Assembly (NCBI GenBank): GCA_959347315.1
Contig: OY365809.1
Coordinates: 2,317,953 to 2,381,952 of the forward strand
Direction of reading: 5' to 3'
DNA: 64,000 bases
Origin: Bimastos eiseni
Taxonomy: Eukaryota; Annelida; Clitellata; Crassiclitellata; Lumbricidae
The position numbers and the translations under genes were made by a program. This document shows positions 34,894 to 46,380 of this stretch, piece by piece; position 1 is the stretch's first letter; each line of letters begins with the position of its first letter. The notes under the pieces were generated by a model. That model saw only the letters and a list, made by a program, of their open reading frames with translations. It made no database searches and had not been told where the DNA came from.

Positions 34894-37800
34894 ATGGATA
34901 CTATATCGAAGAAACGGACATCATCTGAATCCAATAACGATGAGAAAACGAACGAAGACTCAGAAAGTAAGTAAACACTACAAAGATCTTTTGCGGTATT
35001 CGCTGAATCATTGCTAGTCAGAACTTTTGAGGCATCCGTAAGCTCAGCTTTTTTAAATTTCTTTATTTATACTTATTTAGTATAAATCTCAAGGGACGAT
35101 AAATGTTTACATGCACTGTAAAAAATATAATAATTGTTATATTGCTGGTTCTCATGATTAGTCATAATAAATTTGGATCAACTTGGTTAGCTTCTACATA
35201 TGGCGGATCTAAACATGCATTCAATTTATTCTGAACCTTATAGTCCTACTACAGAGGATTGCACTTGCATGAGAGTAATTTCATATTGAGTTTTACATTA
35301 TAGACCTGTCAAAAATCCAGAAATTAGATATGAACATGATGGTTTTTTTATGAAAAAGGTTTTTTTGCACGAAAAGCTTTTAAATATACTGGACAATATG
35401 CACTAGAAATGCGACGAATTTGCTAAATGGGGAATTAATGACATTTTTTAATTTATTATTGAGCCCGACGACAGGTTTGTTTACATTCTGCGATACATAT
35501 TGGAGATACGAATTTCCTGTTTGAAAAATAATAAAAATGAAAATAATCAATTGGGTTAAATTTGAATAGTTCTTATTATCTCCAATGTTTGTATGGATTG
35601 TTTCGACGAAAATGAAACTTAATGTAGTTATTAAGTGTAGTTCTCCTGGGTCTGAGAAGCTGTTGCAGATACCGGACTGTTTGATGTTATCACTGTAAAC
35701 CCTAGACCTCACACCTTGTGCGGCACAGTCCACCACTAGAAAAGTGAGGATCACTGTACTAGCCCATGCATATACATTGCCACAAAGGGATGATAATAAC
35801 TTTTGCCTGGCCTGTTATAAAAGAATTGGCCCAGGAGTGTTCTCTCCCTATTCCAACATTGTGGTCTATTATTACCTATATAAATATAGTTGTGACTGTG
35901 TCAGCAGGTTTTTATTTTAAAAATTAAACAAATTGTATATACGAGTATGTACATGTATGTAGATTTATATTGCGAGAATTGCAGTCATTAATCCAATCAT
36001 CACACAAAATGTTCAAGATCATTCGACACACGACTTGTTCATTTATTCATTCTGAGCATTTGTATAATGCCCCTTCAAGAACCTACTCAGCAGCGCTCCC
36101 AGCTAAGCCACAATTAAAAAAATAAGATTGGAGGGATTTGTAAAAAAGCAATGATTGAAGCTAAAAAGAGATATCATTCCGACTTGAAGGGCCCACAGCC
36201 GAGAAAGCACCGTGCTGCCTAATAGCCGAGTGGGTAAGTGGAACTAGAAGCTCATCCCTTGTCACAGAGTGAAGCACCTGACGCGCTGCGACGTTGGACA
36301 CTGGGAGGAAAAGATAACACAAGTAAGATGGAGCACAACCAAGAACTGTTGAAAGCAACGCGAAACATGAGCAGCAATGCAGTATGAAATTTGCTGGAAC
36401 ACTTGCAGCCAATACAAAACATCGTACATGTATGCAGAAACATTGAAGAATTTAGAAAACCACTGAATAAGCAGAGCAGCTTAGTGCAGAACCCGATCGA
36501 ACCTCCCCAGAAACACAAGAGGAAGTTCTGCATGTAAGGAGCAGCAATGGTCAATTCGAGCAGTAATGAAGACATGAACAAGAACCACGATCTTGCATAT
36601 TGACCTGTAAATCAAACGTGGTTGCAGTTCAGACAGGCCCAGGTCACCTAAAGGAACTCGGAGTGTCTGAAAACAATACACTGTTAATTAAAGAAACAGG
36701 TTCTTTACATATAAACATTACTTTTTAAGCTTATTGTTCAATACAATTTACAATCTCAGACTTCAAAATATTTTGCCAATTACTAAAATGCAAGTAAAGA
36801 ATTCTAACATTGAGAAACATCTTTAAATCATGAGGATTATGATGCATATCAAGACCATATCTAAGATTATTGTTCAATACTACTTACAATTTCAGACTTT
36901 ACAATTACTAGGTACTAAAATGCAAGTAAAGAATGATCAATCTGTCTACTGAAAATTAAAGGATAACGTGCAAGCATTCTTACATTGTCCACCACATTCA
37001 CAATGTATACTGCAAGGCAAGTATTTTTTGACTGTTGGTGGTTGAAGACTGAAAATAGGCTAAATATGAAGTTGGTGGTAGTCTCTCAAGTGGTCTTATT
37101 GCGAGAACAACATGTTTAAAACTCAGTTCATCTAGACTTTTAACTGACGAATTTGTACCAACAGTGAATATATGATTCTCGAATTTAACCAATATCCTCT
37201 TTGATGCCTGATCAAATGTGATGACAGTGCAATGTTGTTCAAGTTTGTTAGATTGTTTCTGAACAAATGTGCTATCATTAGATTGAAAAGTACTAAGATC
37301 GATTTGAAGCCTGTGCCATGAAATCTTGCCAGTTCAATGTTTTCACATTTAGCAATTGAGAAGAAATAAGCCACAAGTTATCAAGCAACTGAAATCCTAT
37401 TTTAGAGATCTTTATTGGATAGTCATGACTGAAATCTCTACACTGAAAAATCTTGAACATATTGTTTCCAACAATCAACATCCTGAATATTTCTTAAATT
37501 CTTGTCATTGAACTTCCATCTTCAAAAGTCGTGGTGTAGGAATCGTATAAAAGTGTTGTTGCCTTTTCTTTTGAAAGCTATGACATTAATTTGTCCTTCC
37601 AGTTCTGAACATACAAATTATTGGCCAAACATTTCCTTATGTCTACACTTTAGATGTATGCTATTTGGTTCCATTCCTTCTGCATTTGCCTGTGAAGTTC
37701 AGGAAACGTGTATTGCAGATCTTGAGTCATCATAGTTCTACCTTTAACCGCCAATGCGAGATTGTCGGTGTGAAGATTACAAGCTTTCATCAGAGTTTCT

Positions 37801-40800
37801 ATTTAAGACACTCTTTCCCCATAACCAAGTTCAACTTTGAAGTTGCTGATGCTCGATCTTGATGACGTGTCATCTCCTCATAATTAAACAGTTTTCCATA
37901 CATTATGCAATCACTTTGGTAAATAGTTCGGACGAACTTCGTCTTTAACAAGTGATGGTTGGAGTCTTTTATTTAAAAATGTGATGACAATAATAAATGT
38001 TGATCATTTGTAGTTGTTTCCAAGTCAACTGAAACAAAAATAAAACTCAATAAAGATAATGTTAACACCCCTTTTGTTTATAATCAACAGTTGACCAGTA
38101 CATGGTGATAATGATAATGGCATATGCATTACACAATTTATTTGGGGTATAATTCAAAGGCATCTAAAAGCAATAATTTTTTAAATAAAAAAATGACAAA
38201 CCACAGTATGATTACAAACATAGTATGAATATATGATGATATCTTATCACAGGAGTTGAATTTAAGTGTCGGCAGCATAGCAAGGCAATCATTACGAGTA
38301 CATGTAAGTTCGAGTATCCATTTCAAAGAGAAATGCAAAAAAGTCATCCTATTATCTTAATTTTAACCATATTACTTGCATAATTGAAATATATTACAAC
38401 ATTAACGAACACAGTCTCCAAAGGCAGTTTACACATCCGCTTTGATGCCTTTAATAAGTAGAATGAAGAGTTAACTAACAGTAACATCACCGTGTTTTCT
38501 GTTAATTTAAATGTTCCGTCCATAGTACACACTTTGTTTGTCATAGCTTGCTCATACATCACATGGAAGTCTGACTGAAGCATTTGTGAGAATGAGCCAG
38601 TATCATTCACTGAAAATGAACTCAACAGCCAAGACACAAAATTGTCCATAAAATAATACTCGTCTGGCAACACCCTTGGTGTAATGTGTTGATGCAAAGA
38701 ATGCAAAAATGAAGTAGGGGCCCTAGTTTCGGACATACACACTCAAAACTTCCACACTATGGTACATGACAGTTGTTACAAATTAGGGTTGCCAATGCTG
38801 AATAACCCCACTCTGCAACAAAACATCAAACCCCAAACAGTTCTCCACATTCCACTAGGCTTATTTTATTTATTCTTAATTTTGATATTGCCCTTCCAAA
38901 ATGTTTGGCTCAGAAATGCCCATGCCTCGTAATTGTAGTTGTACTGCAGAGCAATTGTGCACAAAGGACTTGCTCAAGGTCCCTACACAGTGATGCCTCA
39001 AATGAGGGTCAAACCTGCTCACTCAGTGCACAGTGAGTGAGGTGGTTTCCCGTTGCCTTCTTCACAGACAATTATGGGTAAATAACTTGTCCAAGGTCGA
39101 TACGCAGATACTCAAACCTGTGACCCCTCGGTTGCAATGCAGATAACAAGCCGTTACGCCCCCACGTCCCATTCTAGGCTTATGGATTTAGAATGATGTT
39201 CAAGACTTTGAGACCTTCGTTTAAATCAAAAGTCAAAACACCTATGCTTGAATGATTATGAACATTCAGAATTAAGATGTTTATTTTACAGTATTGCTCA
39301 TGTTGTTTGGATTTGGTCAATCTGATTAAATCGCATAATTTTTGGTAATTGCATACCTATCCCTAGATTCCGAGACAAAATAAACATTGTAAGGGACAAG
39401 GGAAGGCCTGGGTCGATTACGGCACTGTCGCGACCTTTCCGGGACTGTTGGCAACCCTATAGTAAATACTTGACCAATACAAAATCCTATATTATCGCTC
39501 ATCTACGAAAACCCTTTAAAAACACCAACACAGAGGTCTCAAACACCAGCATAATTCTACTAAAGCTAAATAAACACTAACTCGAACATTTTATACCGGA
39601 ATAATAAAACTAGCAGAATTTTGCTCAACCTACGAAACATTTTTATTATTTATGTGTCGGACTACAACCTGTTAGCACCCGCACAATAATTAAATCAAAA
39701 TATTCACTATTTCCGCAATTCGCAAATTCTTCGCATCTCTAGGGTATAATCCCTGCAAACTTTTCGCGTTAAAACCTTTTTCATAAAAAACAGTGGGTAA
39801 GCAACTTTATAGACCGGACTATTAACTGTGCACTTTTCGTAATTGCAGTAGTAGTTGTTAGAAAGTTCTGATCTTTGTCTTGTACTAATGTTATTGCGCT
39901 TCTAGCATGCTTCCAAGGAGAAGGTAATTCTAAACGAGAGAAATTCGATTCACTGAGCGAGACAATGGTGAGCTGTCATTGCGACATTAATCTGCATTTC
40001 CGGATTTTTAGGATTTTAATTTATGGAATTGCTAGAACAGGTTGAGCAGGGTGATTAAAATTCCGACTGTCTCCGTGTGCATGTATTATTCTCCAGTCAT
40101 AATTATAGCTTTTAGTTCTCCATGGTATTTGAGCCTAAAGATCAAGGCGGGTGTTTGGTGTTTTAGTCAGGACAAGCGTCGCTGCGATCAAGTAATTATT
40201 TATTACATCGTTGCATGCTTTAGGTGTCGTTGCCTTTGCGTTCCATGTGAACCTTCGATCGCATTGGTGAAGCGTAGGCTGTTTTGAGATTAAGTCGCTT
40301 GTTAGTGCAAATTCACATCATCACACGGATGCATGAATACCTTTGGAGAGAAGAAATCTGGCTAAATGTAGATTATTGCAAAATACCAAAATAAACGACG
40401 AGGGGTTTGTTCAAATTAGAATATCTGCTTAATATCACGAACAAATAAAACCATCGACGATAGGTTCGATCTTGACTCTCATCACTTCTAAGATATGAAT
40501 AAGCCACATAGTGCGAATGAACTTTGAAGGATATAGCAAGTTGTTGATCATGTTGAGTTTGTTAAGTTCAATTTCCTTACATATAAATTTACATTGTACA
40601 ATGAAAATGTGGACTGTAATTGATGTTGTAGTTTGGGCGATTGTTTAAAAGTTGTTCCATATTGTTGATATTATGCTGTTGGCATTTGTGGTGTCTTTTT
40701 GCTTTTACGTTCAGCTCCAAGATCTTCCGTTCGAGTCACTTCAATGTATCCTCGTTGAAGCCGTTGTTTTGGAAGTGAGTGGTTTGAAGCTGGCCAAAAG

Positions 40801-42426
40801 TGTTTGGAAAGAAAAAGCCGATCTGGTGATAAACCGACTTAGAACTGTCTGTTCGCAGTGGACCAACATCCTTACCACCAAATCCTTCCGAACGAAACTT
40901 CACAGAATTCTAGACAACACTGGTTGGTCTGAGAAATAAATTAGCCTTTTTGCAGATATCAAGCTGTATTCATGCTTAAGATGTTAGAAACCTGAAATGC
41001 AACGAATGTCCACGTGCCTGGACTCTAGTGAAGTGAACTGGAGCAGAAACATGAATTAGCTGGCACAACGCGCATAGCTTAACAACAGCGTTTATCAAAT
41101 GTTAAGATTATATCTATAGGATTGTTTGCGTGGCCAGTCCTCTATTCCTTTGCCTAATTTTCAAATTGGCCGTTTGTGATGAGCATTCTATCTATTGCTC
41201 ATTAACTTTGGCTAGCTATGCAGCAGAAATGAGCATCAATGAGAAACTTAATATCTCCTAAGGCGGGATCTCAACTCCTTCCTCTCAATTCACAATGCGG
41301 TCTGTAATATTAAAACCATGGCATGAGTCACTCGTCCCCATACGAAAAATATTTTACTTGGATACACTTAGTTTACTTTCCCGCACGAACCTTGAAGTTG
41401 CATGTAGCACAGCCCAGTGGCAGGTTGTAGCAGTCAATTTCCTTACTATTTATAACATGTGAGATCTCTCGAATGCGTGTATTGCGCTAATAACATATCA
41501 GATGAAAAGATAAATTCGTTTAAATACGTGTCGTTTTGTGTGATAAATAAAAATGAATGCAATTTTCAGCCCAGACGATTCGTTTGGAAATATTGCACAA
41601 GTCTCCGATCAGTTCAACAAAAGTGCTGCTGACTACACTGAAGAATGAAACTTTCATGCTCCACAAGACGGCTGATGGAGACAATGTTATTAATGTCTAC
41701 GACCACAACGACTTGGTAACTGTGAAAGATGTCATCCCACTACCAACATCATGTCCACTTTACATGACAGGCTGCAATGTGTCAAACTGTCTGTATGCAA
41801 TCTTCGAAGACACAATATATTATGACCTTTCAGTCTTCCGCATCTCTAGAGATTCTGACGCAGAAGGCAAGTTTGACATATCCCCATGGGAAAATGACCA
41901 CAAAGGATCAATTGATAAGCTACGCATCTCCGCCAATGGTAGCATTATGATCCTATCAGGGAATGGTATGAATCCTGCTGGGGTCAGCATATATAATGCG
42001 AATGGTTCCTTGCAGCGTGAAATAATGTTTTCACTGGATGGCTTTTTTATTGTGCAAACGTACCTACTTCAAGAATCAACTGGAAACTTGGTATTGTCCT
42101 ATGCCGTCAATTACAGAACACGTCTGCTGGTGATCGATATGAGTGGACGCCAACGTGCATTATTACACGAGTTTGGTTTAGGAACTATTGTGGTTTTGGC
42201 AGATAATTGTGATAGAATCATTATATCTGACCCTTCCAACGGAATTCAGCTTTTAGATTCTGAGCTTAATCTCCTTGGTCTGTATAGTCTGCAGCAGGAT
42301 GTGAGCAAATTCATTCATTACTTTGACTTCCGCTACGACAGTGAGAGAAATGAGATTGCTTGTTTTGGTGAGGATGAGAATAGACAGAGCAATGTCATGA
42401 CTTCCTTCCGTTTCACAGAAGAATGA
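34894..42426 (+). CDS. F-box-like/beta-propeller protein, copy C (complete, 399 aa)
   Basis: Four exons: 34894-34966, 39906-39967, 40715-40922 and 41570-42426; total 1200 nt including stop. Exon 1 encodes MDTISKKRTSSESNNDEKTN and on to DSE. Exon 2 has FQGEGNSKREKFDSLSETM, a basic patch. Exon 3 is F-box-like: LQDLPFESLQCIL, an insert of about 30 residues with VWKEKADLVINRL, then VCSQWTNIL. Exon 4 has six repeats of about 45 residues; repeat 5 (CDRIIISDPSNGIQLLDSEL) resembles an NHL repeat. No signal peptide or membrane segment is seen. The last donor is GTTGGT, weaker than in other copies. Intron 1 holds a ~4.4-kb insertion. The 3' UTR is a threefold 115-bp repeat. Known F-box proteins join substrates to SCF ubiquitin ligases; applying that here is inference. 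It is the only copy with no visible defect. Confidence 0.8.
38194..38305. repeat. Dispersed repeat shared with 57.60-57.71 kb
   Basis: Shares GACAAACC(A/G)(C/T)A(G/A)TATGA, ATGATGA and then GTCGGCAGC(A/C)A with 57601-57710, in the same orientation. Function unknown. Confidence 0.6.
38935..39180 (-). mobile_element. tRNA-derived SINE, minus-strand copy (composite)
   Basis: The plus strand reads GTACTGCAGAGCAATTGTGC, then AGGACTTGCTCAAGGTCCCT, the reverse complement of the SINE bodies at 43.66 and 59.08 kb. Its tRNA-like head differs: beyond GAGGGTCAAACCTGCTCA lies a second tRNA-like stretch with an inverted B box (TCAAACCTGTGACC). It may be two SINE heads or two insertions joined. Confidence 0.7.
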
Positions 42427-42520
42427 AACACATGAAGTTTCTCTGAAAAGGTGACAAGTTTTATTAAATCACTTTTCATTATTATGATTTCGATATCTCG
42501 TTGACTGGTGGTGCCATAGC

Positions 42521-42865
42521 TAGTTTTGAACGATTACTTTATTAGAAGACTTAATGCGATATACATTTGACATTTGTTTGTATCAATCTGGTTCGTTATT
42601 TTGTGATGTTGCTGCTTATTTTAATAAAATTCAGCTAGTTTTGAACGATTACTTTATTAGAAGACTTATTGCGATACACATTTGACATTTGTTTGTATCA
42701 ATCTGGTTCGTTATTTTGTGATGTTGCTGCTTATTTTAATAAAATTCAGCTAGTTTTGAACGATTACTTTATTAGAAGACTTATTGCGATACACATTTGA
42801 CATTTGTTTGTATCAATCTGGTTCGTTATTTTGTGATGTTTCTGCTTATTTTAATAAAATTCTGC
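42521..42865 (+). repeat. Three tandem 115-bp units in the copy C 3' UTR
   Basis: Unit starts TAGTTTTGAACGATTACTTT and ends TTTTAATAAAATTC(A/T)GC; starts are at 42521, 42636 and 42751. Each unit contains an AATAAA, so the transcript has three possible polyadenylation signals. The units are almost identical, so the duplication is recent. Confidence 0.95.
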
Positions 42866-43222
42866 TCTCACCTCAATTGACTTGAAATTGGTACAATTGA
42901 TCGATTATAGCATGGTGATATTATTGCTAGGCTTCGACAGACTAAAGGGATTCTCGAATATTACTAAACGTTTAATCGATAAGTCAACGATAAATAAAAT
43001 ACTCGATTAATCGGTTTTACGGCAAGATTATGACCAAAATTATCCAATTGTTTCGTGGGGCCAGTAACGCCGGTCGCCTGAGAAACTAGAGAGAAATTCA
43101 ATTGTAAAGCTACATGTAGAACCTGGTGAGCGCAATAGTAAAGCCCGAACTTTCTATTGCGCTAAATGCCTAGCTTATTCATGAGCGCTGTAACGTCGTC
43201 TAACACAATCATAATATCTAAT

Positions 43223-43585
43223 CCAGGGATGTGGTCTCGAGACGACGGTCTTGGTCTCGAGACCCGAAAACTGCGGTATTGGTCTTGGTCTCGAATGCAT
43301 CGGTCTTGGTCTCGGACCATCGATCTTGGTCTTGGTCTCGACTGCGTCGGTCTTGGGCTTGGTCTTACAGGAACGGTCTTGGGAATGGTCTCCGTCTTAA
43401 TTTAGCGTTCTTGGTCATTTGCCGTATCAGATCAATTTCTTTGATATTTGTAGGTTCGTTTAGATTATTAGAGACACTGGATGTTTAGACCCTACCCGCT
43501 TGTTATCGATTTATGACGTGCGGACCATCTATAAACCTATATACATGGTACTATGAGCAAATTTAGTCTTGGAATTGCCACCACT
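43223..43585 (+). repeat. GGTCTTGGTCTCGAGACC-type minisatellite repeat family, copy 2
   Basis: Same internal units and same right flank as the copy at 1.7-2.15 kb, including GATTTATGACGTGC and AATTGCCACCAC-like sequence at its edge. Confidence 0.8.
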
Positions 43586-43596
43586 GGCCCTATGCT

Positions 43597-44712
43597 ATGT
43601 CGAAGAAACGAATATTTGAATTCAGCAGATATCGTTTCTTCATAATTATTATGATTGGTGTGGCACAGTGGCCGATCGGTTACAGCGGTCAACCCATAAC
43701 GTTCAGTATGTACTGAGCGCGCGGGTTCGAGCCTCGTCTGGGGCGTCACTGTATAGGGTAGGGACCTTGAGCAAGTCCTTCGCGCACCATTGCTCTGTAG
43801 TGCAACTGCAATTGCGCCGTCAAGGTGTATATGCACTTTTGAGCAAAAAATGCCGGAAGAACGGCGGTATTAAATTTCGGTAATAAGCATTAGAATAAAA
43901 ATGACGAGAGAAGGAACAAAGACTCAGAAAGTAAGTTAACGCAAGAAAGTTTTGTTATGGTATTCGCGGGATCATTGCTCATGACGTCAGTGACTAAATC
44001 AGTCTTTTACGATAAACACTTCGCAAAGCCGGTCAGAACATCCTAGCCAATTATTCGCTCAGATTTTCTTTGCGCATATTTAGTGTTGTGGTGTTGTAGG
44101 GTCCTCTAAGGTTCAAACGATCACCATCTTTTTGCGTAGCCCTTTGTAGTATACATTTGGAAATTGTGATGACACTAGTTTTTTCTAATTATTGAAATAC
44201 CAAATAATTATGTTTGTTCAGTCAATCCCGAGTAATATGAATTCTTTACGGTCAAGGTCTAAAACATCCGGGACGATATCGCTGGCCTTCTTCATGCTAG
44301 GCAGAAGCACGATTTCTCGGTTGTGTATTTTACCTGGAAGGCTGGAATCACCTCCATTTTGAGCTTCATCTCTTCCCCAGAACCTGATCTATTATATTCT
44401 TGCCTCACCTTTATAGTTGTTCTTTTCTGGAGCTGATAGCGTCTCTAAGTAGTTTTCTCGAAGGGCGATATTTAGATTATTTTATATGAATGATTATTAA
44501 GCGGATGATAATACATCATTTTATAGATGCTGTGAAATGTTTCCCCTATGTTTCGTAATCGCAGTCCCCAAACTTCTAAAGCGTCACTCGATAGCCACGC
44601 GCAGAGCCTCAGCTTATCCAGGAGCGCCTTCGTTTGTTGTTATAATGACCTTCATCTGTTATTCTGCTTTTATAACACTCTTCCAAGGAGAAAACGAGGC
44701 TATAAACAAGAG
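43597..44712 (+). pseudogene. Family relic F (exon 1 split by a SINE, decayed exon 2)
   Basis: ATGTCGAAGAAACGAA at 43597 is the family start (MSKKR). After a short garbled stretch a SINE occupies 43658-43882. The second half of exon 1 then resumes near 43900 (NDERRNKDSE) with its GTAAGT donor after 43931. A decayed exon 2 lies near 44670-44712 (TCTTCCAAGGAGAAAACGAG) without a proper AG acceptor and with an early stop. No exon 3 or exon 4 follows before the convergent copy D. This is the rightmost relic of the plus-strand arm. Confidence 0.72.
43658..43882 (+). mobile_element. tRNA-derived SINE, copy 1 (inside exon 1 of relic F)
   Basis: The head has an A-box-like TGGCCGATCGGTTA and a B-box GGTTCGAGCC, with spacing like a long-variable-arm (Ser/Leu-type) tRNA. 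The body is GTAGGGACCTTGAGCAAGTC, then TTCGCGCACCATTGCTCTG, shared with 59.08 kb and 39 kb. It is transcribed by RNA polymerase III in active families. It is not a tRNA gene: the acceptor stem does not close and the sequence continues into the SINE body. Confidence 0.85.
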
Positions 44713-44978
44713 AGGCTCGTAAATTATGCGAAAATATGCGAAATCGCATAATCGCATAACCCACAGATCCTGTGTAGTCATCAACAATTACGTCGTCTGG
44801 TCGGTAAACTATAGCCCCTATATCTAATAATAACCTGGACAAGCCAATTATAGTTGACACTAACCGAAATTTCCTAACTTTATGCAATGACTTGCGAAAG
44901 CTTTACATTAAACAATTTATGCGAAAACCGCCAATTCATGCAAATTTATGCGAAATCGCATAATTGCATAAACCACGG
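44713..44978. repeat. TATGCGAAATCGCATAA-rich repeat element
   Basis: Several near-palindromic units (ATTATGCGAAAATATGCGAA and TTATGCGAAATCGCATAATT) bracket about 200 bp of other sequence, and both ends run into CATAA(A)CC(C)AC. It looks like a small mobile unit with repeated ends. It abuts the decayed exon 2 of relic F. Confidence 0.65.
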
Positions 44979-46380
44979 TGCCCTATGAGATAAAACGTTG
45001 CTTTGTTCAATCCTTCGAAATCCTTGCTTGAAGTATAGACTGATTGTAGCCATGTTTATAGGCCAAAAACCATTTCAGCACTCGATGTTATAAATCCTCA
45101 AAATCAAGGCTGCAATTTGTGTCTAAATGAGTCACTTCGCCCGCCTGTTTAAGCAGATTATACTGTTAATACATGTAATGGTCCTTCGATGTACTTAAGA
45201 CGACGTAGACTGACTCAGTAGGCCTAACCTATTTGTCCGTCATGTAAATCCTAGATCGGATTATGGTGAACGAAAGCTTTGTTGAGAATCTCTTAGATCG
45301 ACATTGATAATTCATCTACACTTTTCATATGTATGTCACTTAGTACAATATCTCTATAATTTGATTCTTGCACAAATGTTAATAAATTGTGTCTTTACAT
45401 CTGCTGAAATTTATAAAAAGTGTGGGTGGTGCATTTTGACTCGACACTAGCAACTGCAATCGTAAGCCTAACATTTTTACATCGCTATGGTAAAGGTAAG
45501 CCCTAGAATGACATCATTTTCACTAGTCCTGTCAAAGAGGTTAAGATATATTAAACGGAGCTCCAAGCCCGGTTCACATACAAATAAATAGCAGAAGGGA
45601 GGTTAAGTAGCTAGGTGATAAGATCCGTAATGGATAAGAAAATTTAGCTCTAAACAATCAGACCTCTGAAATCACTACAAATCGTAACTTTATCGCAGCA
45701 AATAACTTCAACCGTCTCCAATTTGCTTCGGATCAATTTATAATTTCCCACATACCTTACACCAAACTAGGGCTCACGTGGTCATTTTCAATGCCCCGTA
45801 GAATAGTTTGGAGGCTGCGTGCGCAAGAAAGTTTGTGTGCAACAGTTTATAAATGGTTCACATCCTTGTGCTTCTCACTCCAGTGACCTCCTTCTCAAAG
45901 GTGCCACAGAAATCTCTACCTCTCTTGTTCGTTTTCCGGAAGCCAATCTCCATCCCTACTGCCAAACTACCTTATTATCATTTTGCCGAATCCCTCTTAT
46001 CACCCAAGCAATCACACTCTGTTACCATTATTAGTGATCAATATCCACTCAGCGTACTGCAGTATTCGATTCGATTTCATTCGAAAGTGAGGTTAGAAAC
46101 TTTTCAAATCATGAACCTTTCTTTCAAATTGTTTATCGTGTTTATTGCACCTGAATTGGTTATTGAATTGCAAAGAGACGAAATTGTGCAATGTAATGGA
46201 ATGTCTGACAGATGTCTTTCCATATTCCTTGCGACCTTTTTTCAATGAATAAAACGAATAATTAAATACAGAGTACGAATTAGTATGACTGTAATACCAT
46301 TGTCATCGATTGCGGGCATAACTCACCATCTTATTAAAAAAAACAAGTCGACAGCGGCAGGACTAGAAAATAATTAAAAT
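44979..46380. other. Junction between the two arms; 3' flank of copy D
   Basis: No intact gene. Overlapping frames at 45.82-46.25 kb lack motifs. Near 46290-46330 the family downstream flank appears in reverse (CATTGTCATCGATTGCGGGC), so this is the end of the minus-strand arm. Confidence 0.5.

Larger units (their letters stand above)
35338..39796. mobile_element. ~4.4-kb insertion bounded by imperfect inverted repeats, in intron 1 of copy C
   Basis: The left arm (TTTTTTTATGAAAAAGGTTT, then GCACGAAAAG, later AGAAATGCGACGAATTTGC) matches the reverse complement of the right arm (TTTTTTATGAAAAAGGTTTT, then ACGCGAAAAG, later AGAGATGCGAAGAATTTGC). The similarity extends about 90 bp. Exact ends and target duplication are not clear. 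Interior open frames (for example 38344-38742 on the minus strand, 132 codons, and 37502-37862 on the plus strand) have no motif I recognise as a transposase. It is probably a decayed DNA transposon, superfamily unassigned. A SINE lies inside near 39 kb. Confidence 0.65.

Noticed and set aside
35380..38742. Frames of 80-132 codons in the intron 1 insertion as a transposase
   Set aside because: No recognisable catalytic or DNA-binding motif; reported only as interior of an unclassified element.
43658..43760. Possible tRNA-Ser/Leu genes here and at 59.08 kb
   Set aside because: A and B boxes are present but stems do not close and both run into the same SINE body.
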